A stretch of DNA of 9,399 nt from Brevundimonas sp. UBA7534 (GTDB taxonomy: Bacteria; Pseudomonadota; Alphaproteobacteria; Caulobacterales; Caulobacteraceae), in the NCBI RefSeq assembly GCF_002479325.1, contig NZ_DLMO01000105.1, positions 13,429 to 22,827 on the forward strand, given 5' to 3'. A program made the position numbers and the translations under genes. Below the pieces are notes generated by a model. It made no database searches, had not been told where the DNA came from, and saw only the letters and a list, made by a program, of their open reading frames with translations. Position 1 is the first letter of the stretch. Each line of letters starts with the position of its first letter. Positions 1-7,539 of the stretch are shown here, one piece after another.

Positions 1-2
1 GC

Positions 3-1367
3 TCGAACCACATCCGTTTCCTGTGCCCGGACGTCACCTTCCGCCTGACCACCGACTGTCCGGTGTCGCACGTTCTGAACGAGCGCACCTTCAGGCTCGA
101 GCGGTCCTTCGCCTTCTTCTTCGGGCCGGACGAAGGCTATGACCAGGACGTCGGGCCGGGCGTGCAGGCGGCGCTGGACCGCACCATCGCCTATTGGCGC
201 GACTGGGTGAGAAAGCTCTACCTGCCGCTGGACTGGCAGGAGGCGGTGATCCGCGCGGCCATCACGCTGAAGCTGTGCGCCTATGAGGAGACGGGCGCCA
301 TCGTCGCCGCCATGACGACCTCCGTGCCGGAATTCCCAGAAAGCGGGCGCAACTGGGACTACCGCTACTGCTGGATCCGCGACGCCTACTACACGGTACG
401 GGCGCTTAACCGGTTGGGCGCCGTCGACATCTTGGAAAACTATCTGGTCTATCTGCGCAACCTGGTGGACGATTCCGCCGGCGGACACGTCCAGCCGGTC
501 TATGGCGTGGGCCTGGAGCCGGGTATCGGCGAGAGCATCGTCGAAAGCGTCGAGGGCTATCGCGGCATGAAGCCCGTGCGCGTGGGCAACCAGGCGCACG
601 AACATCTTCAGCACGACGTGTACGGACAGATCGTCCTGCCGCTCGTCCAGGCCTTCTACGACCAGCGGCTGCTTCGCCCGGGCGTCATCGACGACTTTTA
701 TGCGCTGGAGAAGGTCGGAGAGCGGGCCTTCGCCATGCACGACCAGACCGACGCGGGGCTATGGGAGTTCCGCACGATCGCGCGGGTCCACACCTATTCC
801 TCCGTCATGTGCTGGGCCGCGTGCGACCGCCTGGCCAAGGCGGCGGACCATTTGGGCCTGCACGAACGCGGCGAGGTGTGGCGCACCCGCGCCGACACCA
901 TCCGCACACGGATCGAAACCGAGGCCTATCTGCCGGAAGAGGGACGGTTCGCCGCCAGCTATGGCGGGCGCGAGTTGGACGCCTCCCTGCTTCAGATGAC
1001 CGACCTAGGCTTTCTGGACGCGCGCGATCCACGCCAGGTGGCCACCTTCGACGCCATCGAGCGCGACCTGAAGAAGGGAAGTCATCTGTTCCGCTACGTC
1101 GAGCCCGACGATTTCGGCGAGCCCGAGACCGCCTTCAACTTCTGCACCTTCTGGTTCATCGAGGCCCTGCACCAGAACGGCCGGGTCGAGGAGGCGCGGG
1201 AAATCTTCGAGGAGATGCTGAGCCGGCGCACGCCCGCGGGACTGCTCAGCGAAGACATCTCGATCGAGGACGGGGAGCTGTGGGGCAACTATCCGCAGAC
1301 CTACTCCCTGGTCGGCATCATCAATTGCGCCGTGTTGTTGAGCCGTTCGTGGACCGATGTGCGTTGA
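3..1367 (+). CDS. Glycoside hydrolase family 15 protein (glucoamylase/trehalase type), 5'-truncated
   Basis: The reading frame is open to the left edge. Residues encoded from position 3 (SNHIRFLCPDVTFRLTTD) match the N-terminal beta-sandwich domain of bacterial GH15 enzymes, so the GTG at 63 is internal and the true start lies outside. About 454 codons are visible; such proteins usually have about 600 residues, so roughly a quarter is missing. The (alpha/alpha)6-barrel is clear: RNWDYRYCWIRDAYYT near 346-395, GLWEFR at 756-773 (Glu codon 765-767, probable general acid), and LLSED near 1242-1256 (Glu codon 1251-1253, probable general base) followed by GNYPQTYSLVGIIN. The family hydrolyses alpha-glucosidic bonds with inversion; members include glucoamylases and trehalases. 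No signal peptide can be judged. otsA starts 42 nt after the TGA, which favours a role in cytoplasmic trehalose or alpha-glucan turnover. Family assignment is firm; the substrate is inferred from context. Confidence 0.93.
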   Translation, partial: SNHIRFLCPDVTFRLTTDCPVSHVLNERTFRLERSFAFFFGPDEGYDQDVGPGVQAALDRTIAYWRDWVRKLYLPLDWQEAVIRAAITLKLCAYEETGAIVAAMTTSVPEFPESGRNWDYRYCWIRDAYYTVRALNRLGAVDILENYLVYLRNLVDDSAGGHVQPVYGVGLEPGIGESIVESVEGYRGMKPVRVGNQAHEHLQHDVYGQIVLPLVQAFYDQRLLRPGVIDDFYALEKVGERAFAMHDQTDAGLWEFRTIARVHTYSSVMCWAACDRLAKAADHLGLHERGEVWRTRADTIRTRIETEAYLPEEGRFAASYGGRELDASLLQMTDLGFLDARDPRQVATFDAIERDLKKGSHLFRYVEPDDFGEPETAFNFCTFWFIEALHQNGRVEEAREIFEEMLSRRTPAGLLSEDISIEDGELWGNYPQTYSLVGIINCAVLLSRSWTDVR

Positions 1368-1409
1368 TCCGTCTGGCCCCGGGGCTGGGGTCGCCAGTGG
1401 AAGAGTGAA

Positions 1410-2825
1410 ATGAGTCGTCTGATCGTCGTGTCGAATCGGGTGTCCGCACCCACCGATCCCGCCGCTGGATCGGCGGGAGGGTTGGCCATGGCCCTGTCGG
1501 CGGCGCTGAGAAAGTACGACGGCCTGTGGTTCGGATGGTCCGGCGAAACCATCGACCATTGGAGCGGGGAAGTGAAGATCGAGGACCGGGCCGGCGTGAC
1601 GGTCGGGCTGGTCGATCTGGAGCCCGCCGATGTCGACGAATATTACAACGGCTACGCCAACAAGACGCTGTGGCCGCTGTTTCATCACCGGATCGATCTG
1701 GCGCAGTACGAGCGGACGTATGGCGAGGGCTATGAACGGGTAAACCGCCGGTTCGCCGAGGTGCTGGCGCCGCTGATCCAGCCTGGCGACATGATCTGGA
1801 TCCACGACTATCACATGATCCCGATGGCGCGGGACCTGCGCCGGCTGGGGATCAAGAACCGGATTGGCTTCTTCCTGCACACGCCCTGGCCCGCGCGCCA
1901 GCTTCTGGTGACGCTGCCTCACCACCGCCGTCTGGTCGAGTCGATGTTCGCCTTCGATCTGATCGGCTTCCACACACAGGAATGGTCAGATCTTTTCACC
2001 GACTATGTGGTGACCGAAGCCGGAGGCGAGCTGTTCGGGCACGGCGGGCTGGAGTGTTTTGGCCGCAAGGTCCAGACGGGGGTGTTCCCGATCGGCATCG
2101 ACGTCGACGGGTTCCTGGCGGCGCGCGATTCCACACTGGGCGCGCGCACCTACGACCGGATGGCCGCCTCGGCCGTGTTCCGCTCGATGATCGTGGGGGT
2201 CGATCGACTGGACTATTCCAAGGGGCTGGAGGAGCGCCTGCTCGGCTACGAGCAGTTCCTCCAGGACAATCCGTCGATGCGCGGCGAGGTCTTCCTGCTG
2301 CAGGTCACGCCGATCTCGCGCGACGATGTGGACAGCTATCAGGACATCCGCGCGCGGCTGGACGCCCTGGCCGGGCGGGTCAACGGCGCCTTCGCCGACA
2401 TGGACTGGCAGCCGATCCGTTATCTGAACCGCACCTATCGCCGGGATCAGCTGGCGGGCATCTACCGCGCGGCCAAGGTCGGCCTGGTGACGCCGCTGCG
2501 CGACGGCATGAACTTGGTGGCCAAGGAATACGTCTGCGCCCAGAACCCCGACGATCCCGGCGTGCTGATCCTGTCGCGCTTCGCCGGGGCGGCCGAGCAG
2601 ATGGGCGAGGCCTTGCTGGTCAATCCCTACAGCCGCGAGGAACTGTCGGACGCCATCCACAAGGCCCTGACCATGCCCCTGGCCGAGCGCATCCGGAAAT
2701 GGGAGGCGCTGATGAAGGTCGTGCGCGACACCGACGTCTCCATCTGGCGCGACGACTATGTGCGCGCGCTGCTGTCGGTCGACGGGGACGCGGATGACGG
2801 CCGTGTCGCGGACGCCGCGGCCTGA
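1410..2825 (+). CDS. otsA: Alpha,alpha-trehalose-6-phosphate synthase (UDP-forming), OtsA
   Basis: This cytoplasmic GT20 enzyme transfers glucose from UDP-glucose to glucose-6-phosphate, giving trehalose-6-phosphate, which OtsB then dephosphorylates; trehalose is an osmotic and desiccation protectant. The product has 471 residues, close to E. coli OtsA (474). Residues equivalent to the E. coli active site are all present: R10 in VVSNR, the GG loop at 23-24, Y79 and W88 in YYNGYANKTLW, D133 in HDYH, H157 in FLHTPWP, R266 and K271 in VDRLDYSKG, and D365 and E373 in LRDGMNLVAKE. The ATG at 1410 is preceded by a GGAAG Shine-Dalgarno-like stretch at 1399-1403. The gene follows the GH15 gene by 42 nt with no terminator visible, so co-transcription is likely. 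otsB is not in the window and may lie upstream of the GH15 gene. The C-terminal tail (about 455-471) is Asp/Ala-rich and probably disordered. Confidence 0.97.
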   Translation: MSRLIVVSNRVSAPTDPAAGSAGGLAMALSAALRKYDGLWFGWSGETIDHWSGEVKIEDRAGVTVGLVDLEPADVDEYYNGYANKTLWPLFHHRIDLAQYERTYGEGYERVNRRFAEVLAPLIQPGDMIWIHDYHMIPMARDLRRLGIKNRIGFFLHTPWPARQLLVTLPHHRRLVESMFAFDLIGFHTQEWSDLFTDYVVTEAGGELFGHGGLECFGRKVQTGVFPIGIDVDGFLAARDSTLGARTYDRMAASAVFRSMIVGVDRLDYSKGLEERLLGYEQFLQDNPSMRGEVFLLQVTPISRDDVDSYQDIRARLDALAGRVNGAFADMDWQPIRYLNRTYRRDQLAGIYRAAKVGLVTPLRDGMNLVAKEYVCAQNPDDPGVLILSRFAGAAEQMGEALLVNPYSREELSDAIHKALTMPLAERIRKWEALMKVVRDTDVSIWRDDYVRALLSVDGDADDGRVADAAA

Positions 2826-2828
2826 CGA

Positions 2829-3803
2829 TCAGTCCACGTCGAAGGTCAGCAGCAGGGTGCGCTGCATCGGACTGAAGTTGTCGTCCGACAGGATGTAGAG
2901 CCGTGTGCGCCCATTGCGCGTCTCGGCCGCAATCCCTTCGAAATTGTCCGTCGTGCCCGGCAGTTTCAGTTCGATAAGCACCGGTCCGAGGCTTCCGTCC
3001 GGCGCCATGCGGCGGACGTGGGCGCGCGCGTCCAGCGGCGGCCGATAGCGGCGCTGCACGACCAGCCAGCCGTCGTGGGCCGGATCGCGGTCCAGGCCGG
3101 TGATGCGGTATTCGCTGTCGGGTATCGGCGTCTCGGGCGGTGGCGTGACGCTGACGCAGCGGGCCGGATCGCAGCCCCAGACGCCGCCGGATTCCCCGGC
3201 CGCGCGCCACCCGCCGGGCGCGGCGGCCAATCCTTCGATTCCGTCGTTCTCGGTGAACGGAAAATCAGGGATCCGCATCGCCCGAGGCCGCGCCGACAGA
3301 GCGTCAAGCTTGCCGTAGTTCCAGATGCGGTGATCGCGCTCGAAGCTGACCAGCAGATCGCCCGAGGCGGTGAAGGCCAACCCCTCGGCGTCGCCGTCGA
3401 CCTTTTCGGTGATCGGGGCGCCGTCGGCCAGTGTCAGCCGCCGCGTCTGAAAGCCGTCCAACCCGACCAGCCGTCCCACGCGATCCAGCCGCAGTCGCGC
3501 CCGCACCAGATCGCCGACGTCCGACACCGTGACCAAGCCGCCGTCGCCGGTCAGCTTCAGGTCTGACAGGCTGTGCAGCGGAGAGGTCGGGTCGGCCACG
3601 ATCTCCACCCCGCCGGCGAAGCGGACGCCCGGAGCCAGGACCGCGCCGCCGGGCAGGCCCAGGCCGACGCTTTTCAGGGTGGCGGCGGCCTCGGTCCATC
3701 CGGCCGCCGGCTGGGGCGCGGGCCGGGGCGGGCCCAAGGTGCTGGCGCAAGCGGCCAGGGTCAGGGCGGCCAGGGTCAGGGCCGTGCGGGCGAATGGTCT
3801 CAT
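2829..3803 (-). CDS. Phytase-like esterase domain lipoprotein
   Basis: This is a predicted lipoprotein of 324 residues. Residues 1-19 form a lipoprotein signal peptide: MRPFAR, a hydrophobic stretch, and the lipobox LAAC with Cys19. Ala at +2 suggests outer-membrane sorting by the general rule. The mature part has repeated acidic/aromatic motifs of the phytase-like (esterase-like) beta-propeller family: DAEGLA at 138-143, SFERDHRI at 153-160, NDGIEGLA at 186-193, DNFEGIA at 286-292, and a C-terminal LSDDNFSPMQRT strand near 305-316. Members are often named esterase-like activity of phytase, but the substrate is generally unproven. The frame extends upstream to 4133, but I chose the ATG at 3803 because it opens exactly on the lipoprotein signal and overlaps the cobT stop as ATGA (3803-3800), implying translational coupling. 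The stop is 3 nt from that of convergent otsA. Two Cys in the mature domain (211 and 216) could form a disulfide. Family call good, function unknown. Confidence 0.85.
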   Translation of the reverse strand: MRPFARTALTLAALTLAACASTLGPPRPAPQPAAGWTEAAATLKSVGLGLPGGAVLAPGVRFAGGVEIVADPTSPLHSLSDLKLTGDGGLVTVSDVGDLVRARLRLDRVGRLVGLDGFQTRRLTLADGAPITEKVDGDAEGLAFTASGDLLVSFERDHRIWNYGKLDALSARPRAMRIPDFPFTENDGIEGLAAAPGGWRAAGESGGVWGCDPARCVSVTPPPETPIPDSEYRITGLDRDPAHDGWLVVQRRYRPPLDARAHVRRMAPDGSLGPVLIELKLPGTTDNFEGIAAETRNGRTRLYILSDDNFSPMQRTLLLTFDVD

Positions 3804-5677
3804 GCAGCGGTCCTGCGTCTTCCGCGTGTCGCCGGCGCGGGGTCCTGCTCGAACAGTTCGGCCAGCTTCTCGGTCATGGCGCCGGCCAACTGCTCCACAT
3901 CCACGATGGTCAGGGCCTTGCGGTACCAGCGGGTCACGTCGTGGCCGATGCCGATGGCCAGCAGTTCCACCGGCGACCGGTCCTCGATCTGGGCGATGAC
4001 CTGGCGCAGGTGCTTGTCCAGATAAAGGGCGGCGTTGGCGCTCTGGGTCGAATCGTCGACCGGCGAGCCATCGGAAATGACCATCAGGATGCGCCGTTGC
4101 TCGGTGCGGGCCAGCAGGCGGTCGTGCGCCCACAGCAGGGCCTCGCCGTCGATGTTCTCTTTAAGCAGGCCCTCGCGCATCATCAGGCCCAGGTTCTTCT
4201 TGGCCCGGCGCCAAGGGGCGTCGGCGGCCTTGTAGATGATGTGCCGCAGGTCGTTCAGCCGTCCCGGATTAGGCGGCTTTCCGGCGGTGATCCAGGCCTC
4301 CCGGCTCTGGCCGCCCTTCCAGGCGCGGGTGGTGAAGCCCAGGATCTCGACCTTGACCCCGCACCGTTCCAGCGTCCGCGCCAGGATGTCGGCGCAAACC
4401 GCCGCGACCATGATCGGCCGCCCGCGCATGGAGCCGGAGTTGTCCAGCAGCAGGGTGACGACCGTGTCCCGGAACGGGCTTTCGCTCTCGGCCTTGAACG
4501 ACAGGGGCGCGGTCGGATCGGTGACGATCCGGGTCAGGCGCGCGGTGTCCAGCATCCCCTCTTCCAGGTCGAAGATCCACGACCGGTTCTGCTGGGCCAG
4601 CAGCCGGCGCTGCAGCTTGTTGGCCAGGCGCGAGACGACGCTGGACAGGATCGCCAACTGGCCGTCCAGCAGGCCGCGCAGACGGTCCAGCTCCATCGGG
4701 TCGCACAGGTCGGCGGCGTCGACCACCTCGTCATAGGCGGTGGTGAAGACCCGGTAGGCGTCCACGGCGCGGCCGTCGTCGGCGGTCTGCTGGCTGTTGG
4801 GCTGCTCGCCCTCCTGAAGCTCGGGACCGTCCTCGGAGACCTGGCCGTCGGGGTCGGCGGGCGCGCCCTCGGGGCGGGATTCGCGCTCTTCATCGGCGGT
4901 CTGGTCGTCGGCGTCGCCCTCCATCGACTGGCCGCCTTCGCCGCCGTCCTCCTCCTCGTCCTGATCCTCGTCGGCGTCGTCGGGCCGGTCCTGGGGGGCG
5001 GGCTGATCCTCGCCCTGGTCCTCGGAGGCGTCGTCGCCCTTGCCGTCGCCGGGGTCCAGGTCCAGGGCGCGCAGCACCTCGCGCAGCTTCAGGGCGAAAT
5101 CCGCCTGGTCTTCGGCAGAGGCGGCCAGGGCGTCCAGCCGCGCGCCGGCCTTGGCCTCCAGATTGGCGCGCACCAGGTCCAGCATGGCGCCCGCGCCGTC
5201 GGGCGTGGCGCGGCCGGTCAGCCGCTCGCGCACCAGCAGGCCGACGGCCTCGGCCAGGGGCACGCGCTCGGCCTGGGCGACGCGCAGGGCGCCCATCTTC
5301 TCCAGCCGGGTCAGCAGGGCCGCGTCCAGATTGCCTCGCACCCCGGCCAGGAACTGCGATCCCACCGCCTCGACCCGCGCCTGTTCGGCGGCGTCGAAGA
5401 CGTCGGCGGCCTGGGCGTCGGCGGGACGCATTCGCCGGTCGGTCGCCTCGTCGTGATTGGCCAGCCGCAGGGCCAGGCGGTCGGCCTGGCCGCGCAGGGC
5501 CGCGCTCTCTGGACCGGAGGGGTCGCGCGGCGGATGGGGCAGGGTCAGCACGCCGCCCGCGACGCGCGGCCCGTCCGAACCGAACGCGACCTCCAGCTCC
5601 GGCTGCTCGGCCAGGGCGCGCGCGGCGTGTCCAAGCGCGCGCTTGAAGGTTTCGGCGGGCGTGTCGGGGGCGGCCAT
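3800..5677 (-). CDS. cobT: Cobaltochelatase subunit CobT
   Basis: The product has 625 residues, the usual size for aerobic-type CobT. With the AAA+ ATPase CobS it drives CobN to insert cobalt into hydrogenobyrinic acid a,c-diamide in the cytoplasm. The N-terminus (AETFKRALGHAARALA) and the helical region to about 205 fit the family. Residues about 207-305 form a very acidic low-complexity linker rich in D, E, G and Q. The C-terminal von Willebrand A domain has the MIDAS motif DNSGS (D412, S414, S416) followed by M417, a Thr pair near 449-450, and SDGSP at 535-539. The ATG at 5677 is the only usable start: an in-frame TAA lies four codons upstream (5689-5687). GGAGG at 5684-5680 is only 2 nt from the ATG, unusually close. 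The neighbours are a DUF418 gene upstream and a coupled lipoprotein gene downstream; cobS, often adjacent in alphaproteobacteria, is absent from the window. Confidence 0.94.
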   Translation of the reverse strand: MAAPDTPAETFKRALGHAARALAEQPELEVAFGSDGPRVAGGVLTLPHPPRDPSGPESAALRGQADRLALRLANHDEATDRRMRPADAQAADVFDAAEQARVEAVGSQFLAGVRGNLDAALLTRLEKMGALRVAQAERVPLAEAVGLLVRERLTGRATPDGAGAMLDLVRANLEAKAGARLDALAASAEDQADFALKLREVLRALDLDPGDGKGDDASEDQGEDQPAPQDRPDDADEDQDEEEDGGEGGQSMEGDADDQTADEERESRPEGAPADPDGQVSEDGPELQEGEQPNSQQTADDGRAVDAYRVFTTAYDEVVDAADLCDPMELDRLRGLLDGQLAILSSVVSRLANKLQRRLLAQQNRSWIFDLEEGMLDTARLTRIVTDPTAPLSFKAESESPFRDTVVTLLLDNSGSMRGRPIMVAAVCADILARTLERCGVKVEILGFTTRAWKGGQSREAWITAGKPPNPGRLNDLRHIIYKAADAPWRRAKKNLGLMMREGLLKENIDGEALLWAHDRLLARTEQRRILMVISDGSPVDDSTQSANAALYLDKHLRQVIAQIEDRSPVELLAIGIGHDVTRWYRKALTIVDVEQLAGAMTEKLAELFEQDPAPATRGRRRTAA

Positions 5678-5717
5678 GGCCTCCAGTTAGTCGTTTCGCG
5701 GACGCCGGGAAAGGCGC

Positions 5718-6959
5718 TCAGGCGGCTTTTCGCAGCGGCAGGGGGCGGCCGTAGGTCAGCCGCCGCCAGACCCACTCCAGCGGCCCCATGCGGAAGCGCG
5801 ACAGCCACAGCGGCGACCACGCCAGCTGCAGCGCCCAGACCGCCGCGACCACGCCCCACAGCTGCACATAGTCCATCCGCCCGAACAGACGCGGTCCCCA
5901 CGGCATGTAGAATAGCGTCGTCATGATCAGCGTCTGGGCCAGATAGTTGGTCAGGGCCATGCGCCCGACCGGCCGCAGCGCCGCGACAAGGACGCCCGCG
6001 CCCCGCGTCGCGGCCAGGATCACCAGGCTGGCGTAGCCCAGGGTGACCACGACCGGATAGGCGCCGACCACCTCGCCAAGGCCGCCGGTGGCCGAGCGCC
6101 CGGCCGGCGCCGAGACCGCGCGCCATTCCAGCACCCCCAGCAGGGCCAGCACCACGCCTCCCAGGACGACCAAGGCGACATACAGCCCGGTGGGCGCGCG
6201 CCCGCTGAGGAAGCCCGACTTGAACAGCCCCATGCCCAGCATCATCAGCGGCACGGTCGAGAAGACGAACACCGTCAGGCTGGTCCCCTGCAGCACCAGC
6301 CAGGCGGCCAGGTTCTGGCCCAGGGCGCCGGCCCAGCCGCTGCGATAGGCCTCGATGGTCTGGCCCACCATCTCCGGGGTGAACTGCGAGCGGGCGAACT
6401 CTCCCGTCAGGGCGGCCGGGCCGTGGGCGGCGAACAGGGCCAGTCCCGCCTGCAGGCTGGCCAACAGCAGCGTCAGCCCCAGGCCCAGCCCGATCAGCCG
6501 CCGCGCCGGCAGCGAGCGCATCAGCGACACGAACATCCCGGCCCAGGCGTAGAGCAGCAGCACGTCGCCGTACCAGAAGGCCAGGCCGTGGATCAGGGCG
6601 ATGACCGCCAGCCACAGCAGCCGACGCCGCAGCAGGGCGCCCCGCGCCGTGTCGTCACGCTCGCCCCCGACCAGATAGATCGACGCCCCGAACAGCATCG
6701 AAAACAGGGTGATGAACTTCTGCTGGAAGAAGACCTCCACCGCCCAACGGGCCGTGGCGTTGGCGCCCTGGACCGGAAACGGGGCCAGCGCCGGATCGTC
6801 ATAGACCATGAAGGGCAGGGCGAAGGCGGCGGCGTTGACCGCCAGTATCCCCAGAACCGCCAGGCCGCGCAGGGCGTCCAGGGCGGCGATGCGGTCGCGG
6901 GGTTCGACGGGCGCGAGAGCCGGGGTTCGGGCAGGCTTGTCGGCGGTCTGTTCGATCAT
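5718..6959 (-). CDS. DUF418 multi-pass inner-membrane protein (YeiB-like)
   Basis: The product has 413 residues and is strongly hydrophobic, with about nine or ten likely membrane segments after a short Pro/Ala-rich cytoplasmic N-terminus. Family hallmarks are visible in order: RIAALDALRGLAVLGI at 23-38, KFITLFSMLFG at 81-91, IHGLAFWYGDVLLLYA at 123-138, then the DUF418 domain from about 230 to 405 with GRMALTNYLAQ at 332-342 and FRMGPLEWVWRRLTYG at 389-404. The pattern LDxLRGxAxLGI is shared with acyltransferase-like membrane families, but no biochemical role is firmly established for DUF418 proteins. The start at 6959 has only a weak G-rich ribosome site and lies 22 nt after the stop of the upstream 185-aa gene. 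cobT follows after 40 nt. It is most likely translated from the same transcript as its neighbours. Family call firm, function unknown. Confidence 0.9.
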   Translation of the reverse strand: MIEQTADKPARTPALAPVEPRDRIAALDALRGLAVLGILAVNAAAFALPFMVYDDPALAPFPVQGANATARWAVEVFFQQKFITLFSMLFGASIYLVGGERDDTARGALLRRRLLWLAVIALIHGLAFWYGDVLLLYAWAGMFVSLMRSLPARRLIGLGLGLTLLLASLQAGLALFAAHGPAALTGEFARSQFTPEMVGQTIEAYRSGWAGALGQNLAAWLVLQGTSLTVFVFSTVPLMMLGMGLFKSGFLSGRAPTGLYVALVVLGGVVLALLGVLEWRAVSAPAGRSATGGLGEVVGAYPVVVTLGYASLVILAATRGAGVLVAALRPVGRMALTNYLAQTLIMTTLFYMPWGPRLFGRMDYVQLWGVVAAVWALQLAWSPLWLSRFRMGPLEWVWRRLTYGRPLPLRKAA

Positions 6960-6981
6960 GCGCGCCCCGAGGCCGTCCCTG

Positions 6982-7539
6982 TCAGGTCTTGGGCATCAGC
7001 CCCAGCCGGTCCTTGACGGTCGGCTTGGCCTCGAAGGCGATGAAGGCGGCGCACAGTCCCGCCCACAGGCCGTAGCTGACGCCCCCGGCGATGGTGATGG
7101 GCAGGAAGCCGACGCCGAAGATCAGCAGGGTCGTTTCGGACGCGCCCAGGGCCTGGAGGAAGCCCCCCGCCTCGAACCAGCCCGCGACCATCAGCGCCAG
7201 CGCCATGGCGATCTGCAGCGTGCCGGCCAGCAGGCCGCCGAACAGCATGAACCGCCAGACCACGCCCAGGCGGGTCGAGGGACGTCCGCTGCGCGCCCGC
7301 TCGACCGAAATGCGCCACAGGCCTGCGGGCACGGCGATCAGGCCGATGATCAGGACCATCAACCGCCAGTCCAGTTCGCGGCCCGGCGTCCAGGAACTAG
7401 GCGGCCAGAAGGGCAGGGTCAGGATCAGGGGCGGCCAGGCGGCGCCGGCGAAGGCCGCCATCGCGGGCCAGGCCGGGGCGGGTCGGGCGAAGATACGCGC
7501 CTGGCCGGGCAGATCCTCGTAGCGTTCGACCCGGTTCAT
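6982..7539 (-). CDS. Small multi-pass membrane protein of unknown function
   Basis: The product has 185 residues. I do not recognise a family. It has a short polar N-terminus (MNRVERYEDLPGQARIF), then hydrophobic stretches at about 25-47, 57-79, 90-121 and 136-169, consistent with four to six membrane spans, and a basic C-terminal tail (KPTVKDRLGLMPKT). Trp and Pro cluster around 44-51. The frame is open to 7605, but I chose the ATG at 7539: it overlaps the TGA of the upstream dehydrogenase as ATGA (7539-7536), a typical coupled start, whereas the longer start would overlap that gene by 70 nt and add an Arg-rich segment that reads like out-of-frame sequence. DUF418 follows after 22 nt, so an inner-membrane partnership with it is possible but is only inferred from position. 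No catalytic motif is seen. Confidence 0.75.
   Translation of the reverse strand: MNRVERYEDLPGQARIFARPAPAWPAMAAFAGAAWPPLILTLPFWPPSSWTPGRELDWRLMVLIIGLIAVPAGLWRISVERARSGRPSTRLGVVWRFMLFGGLLAGTLQIAMALALMVAGWFEAGGFLQALGASETTLLIFGVGFLPITIAGGVSYGLWAGLCAAFIAFEAKPTVKDRLGLMPKT

Noticed and set aside
1376..1385. Palindrome GCCCCGGGGC between GH15 and otsA as a terminator
   Set aside because: The stem has no room for a loop and there is no T tract; it lies in a 42-nt gap between co-directional genes and is likely chance in GC-rich DNA.
1005..1973. Long minus-strand frames under GH15 and otsA, and plus-strand frames under DUF418 and the dehydrogenase
   Set aside because: Their products are Arg/Gly/Gln/Pro-rich without motifs, typical antisense frames in high-GC DNA over genes with clear family residues.
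3804..4133. Longer lipoprotein frame starting at 4133
   Set aside because: The extra 110 residues are an Arg/Pro/Gly-rich shadow of the cobT C-terminus; a lipoprotein signal peptide begins exactly at the ATG at 3803.
3794..5926. A 710-codon plus-strand open frame antisense to cobT
   Set aside because: It is the mirror of the acidic, GC-rich cobT codons; its product is a V/G/Q/A-rich low-complexity sequence with no domain, and cobT on the other strand has an intact family pattern.
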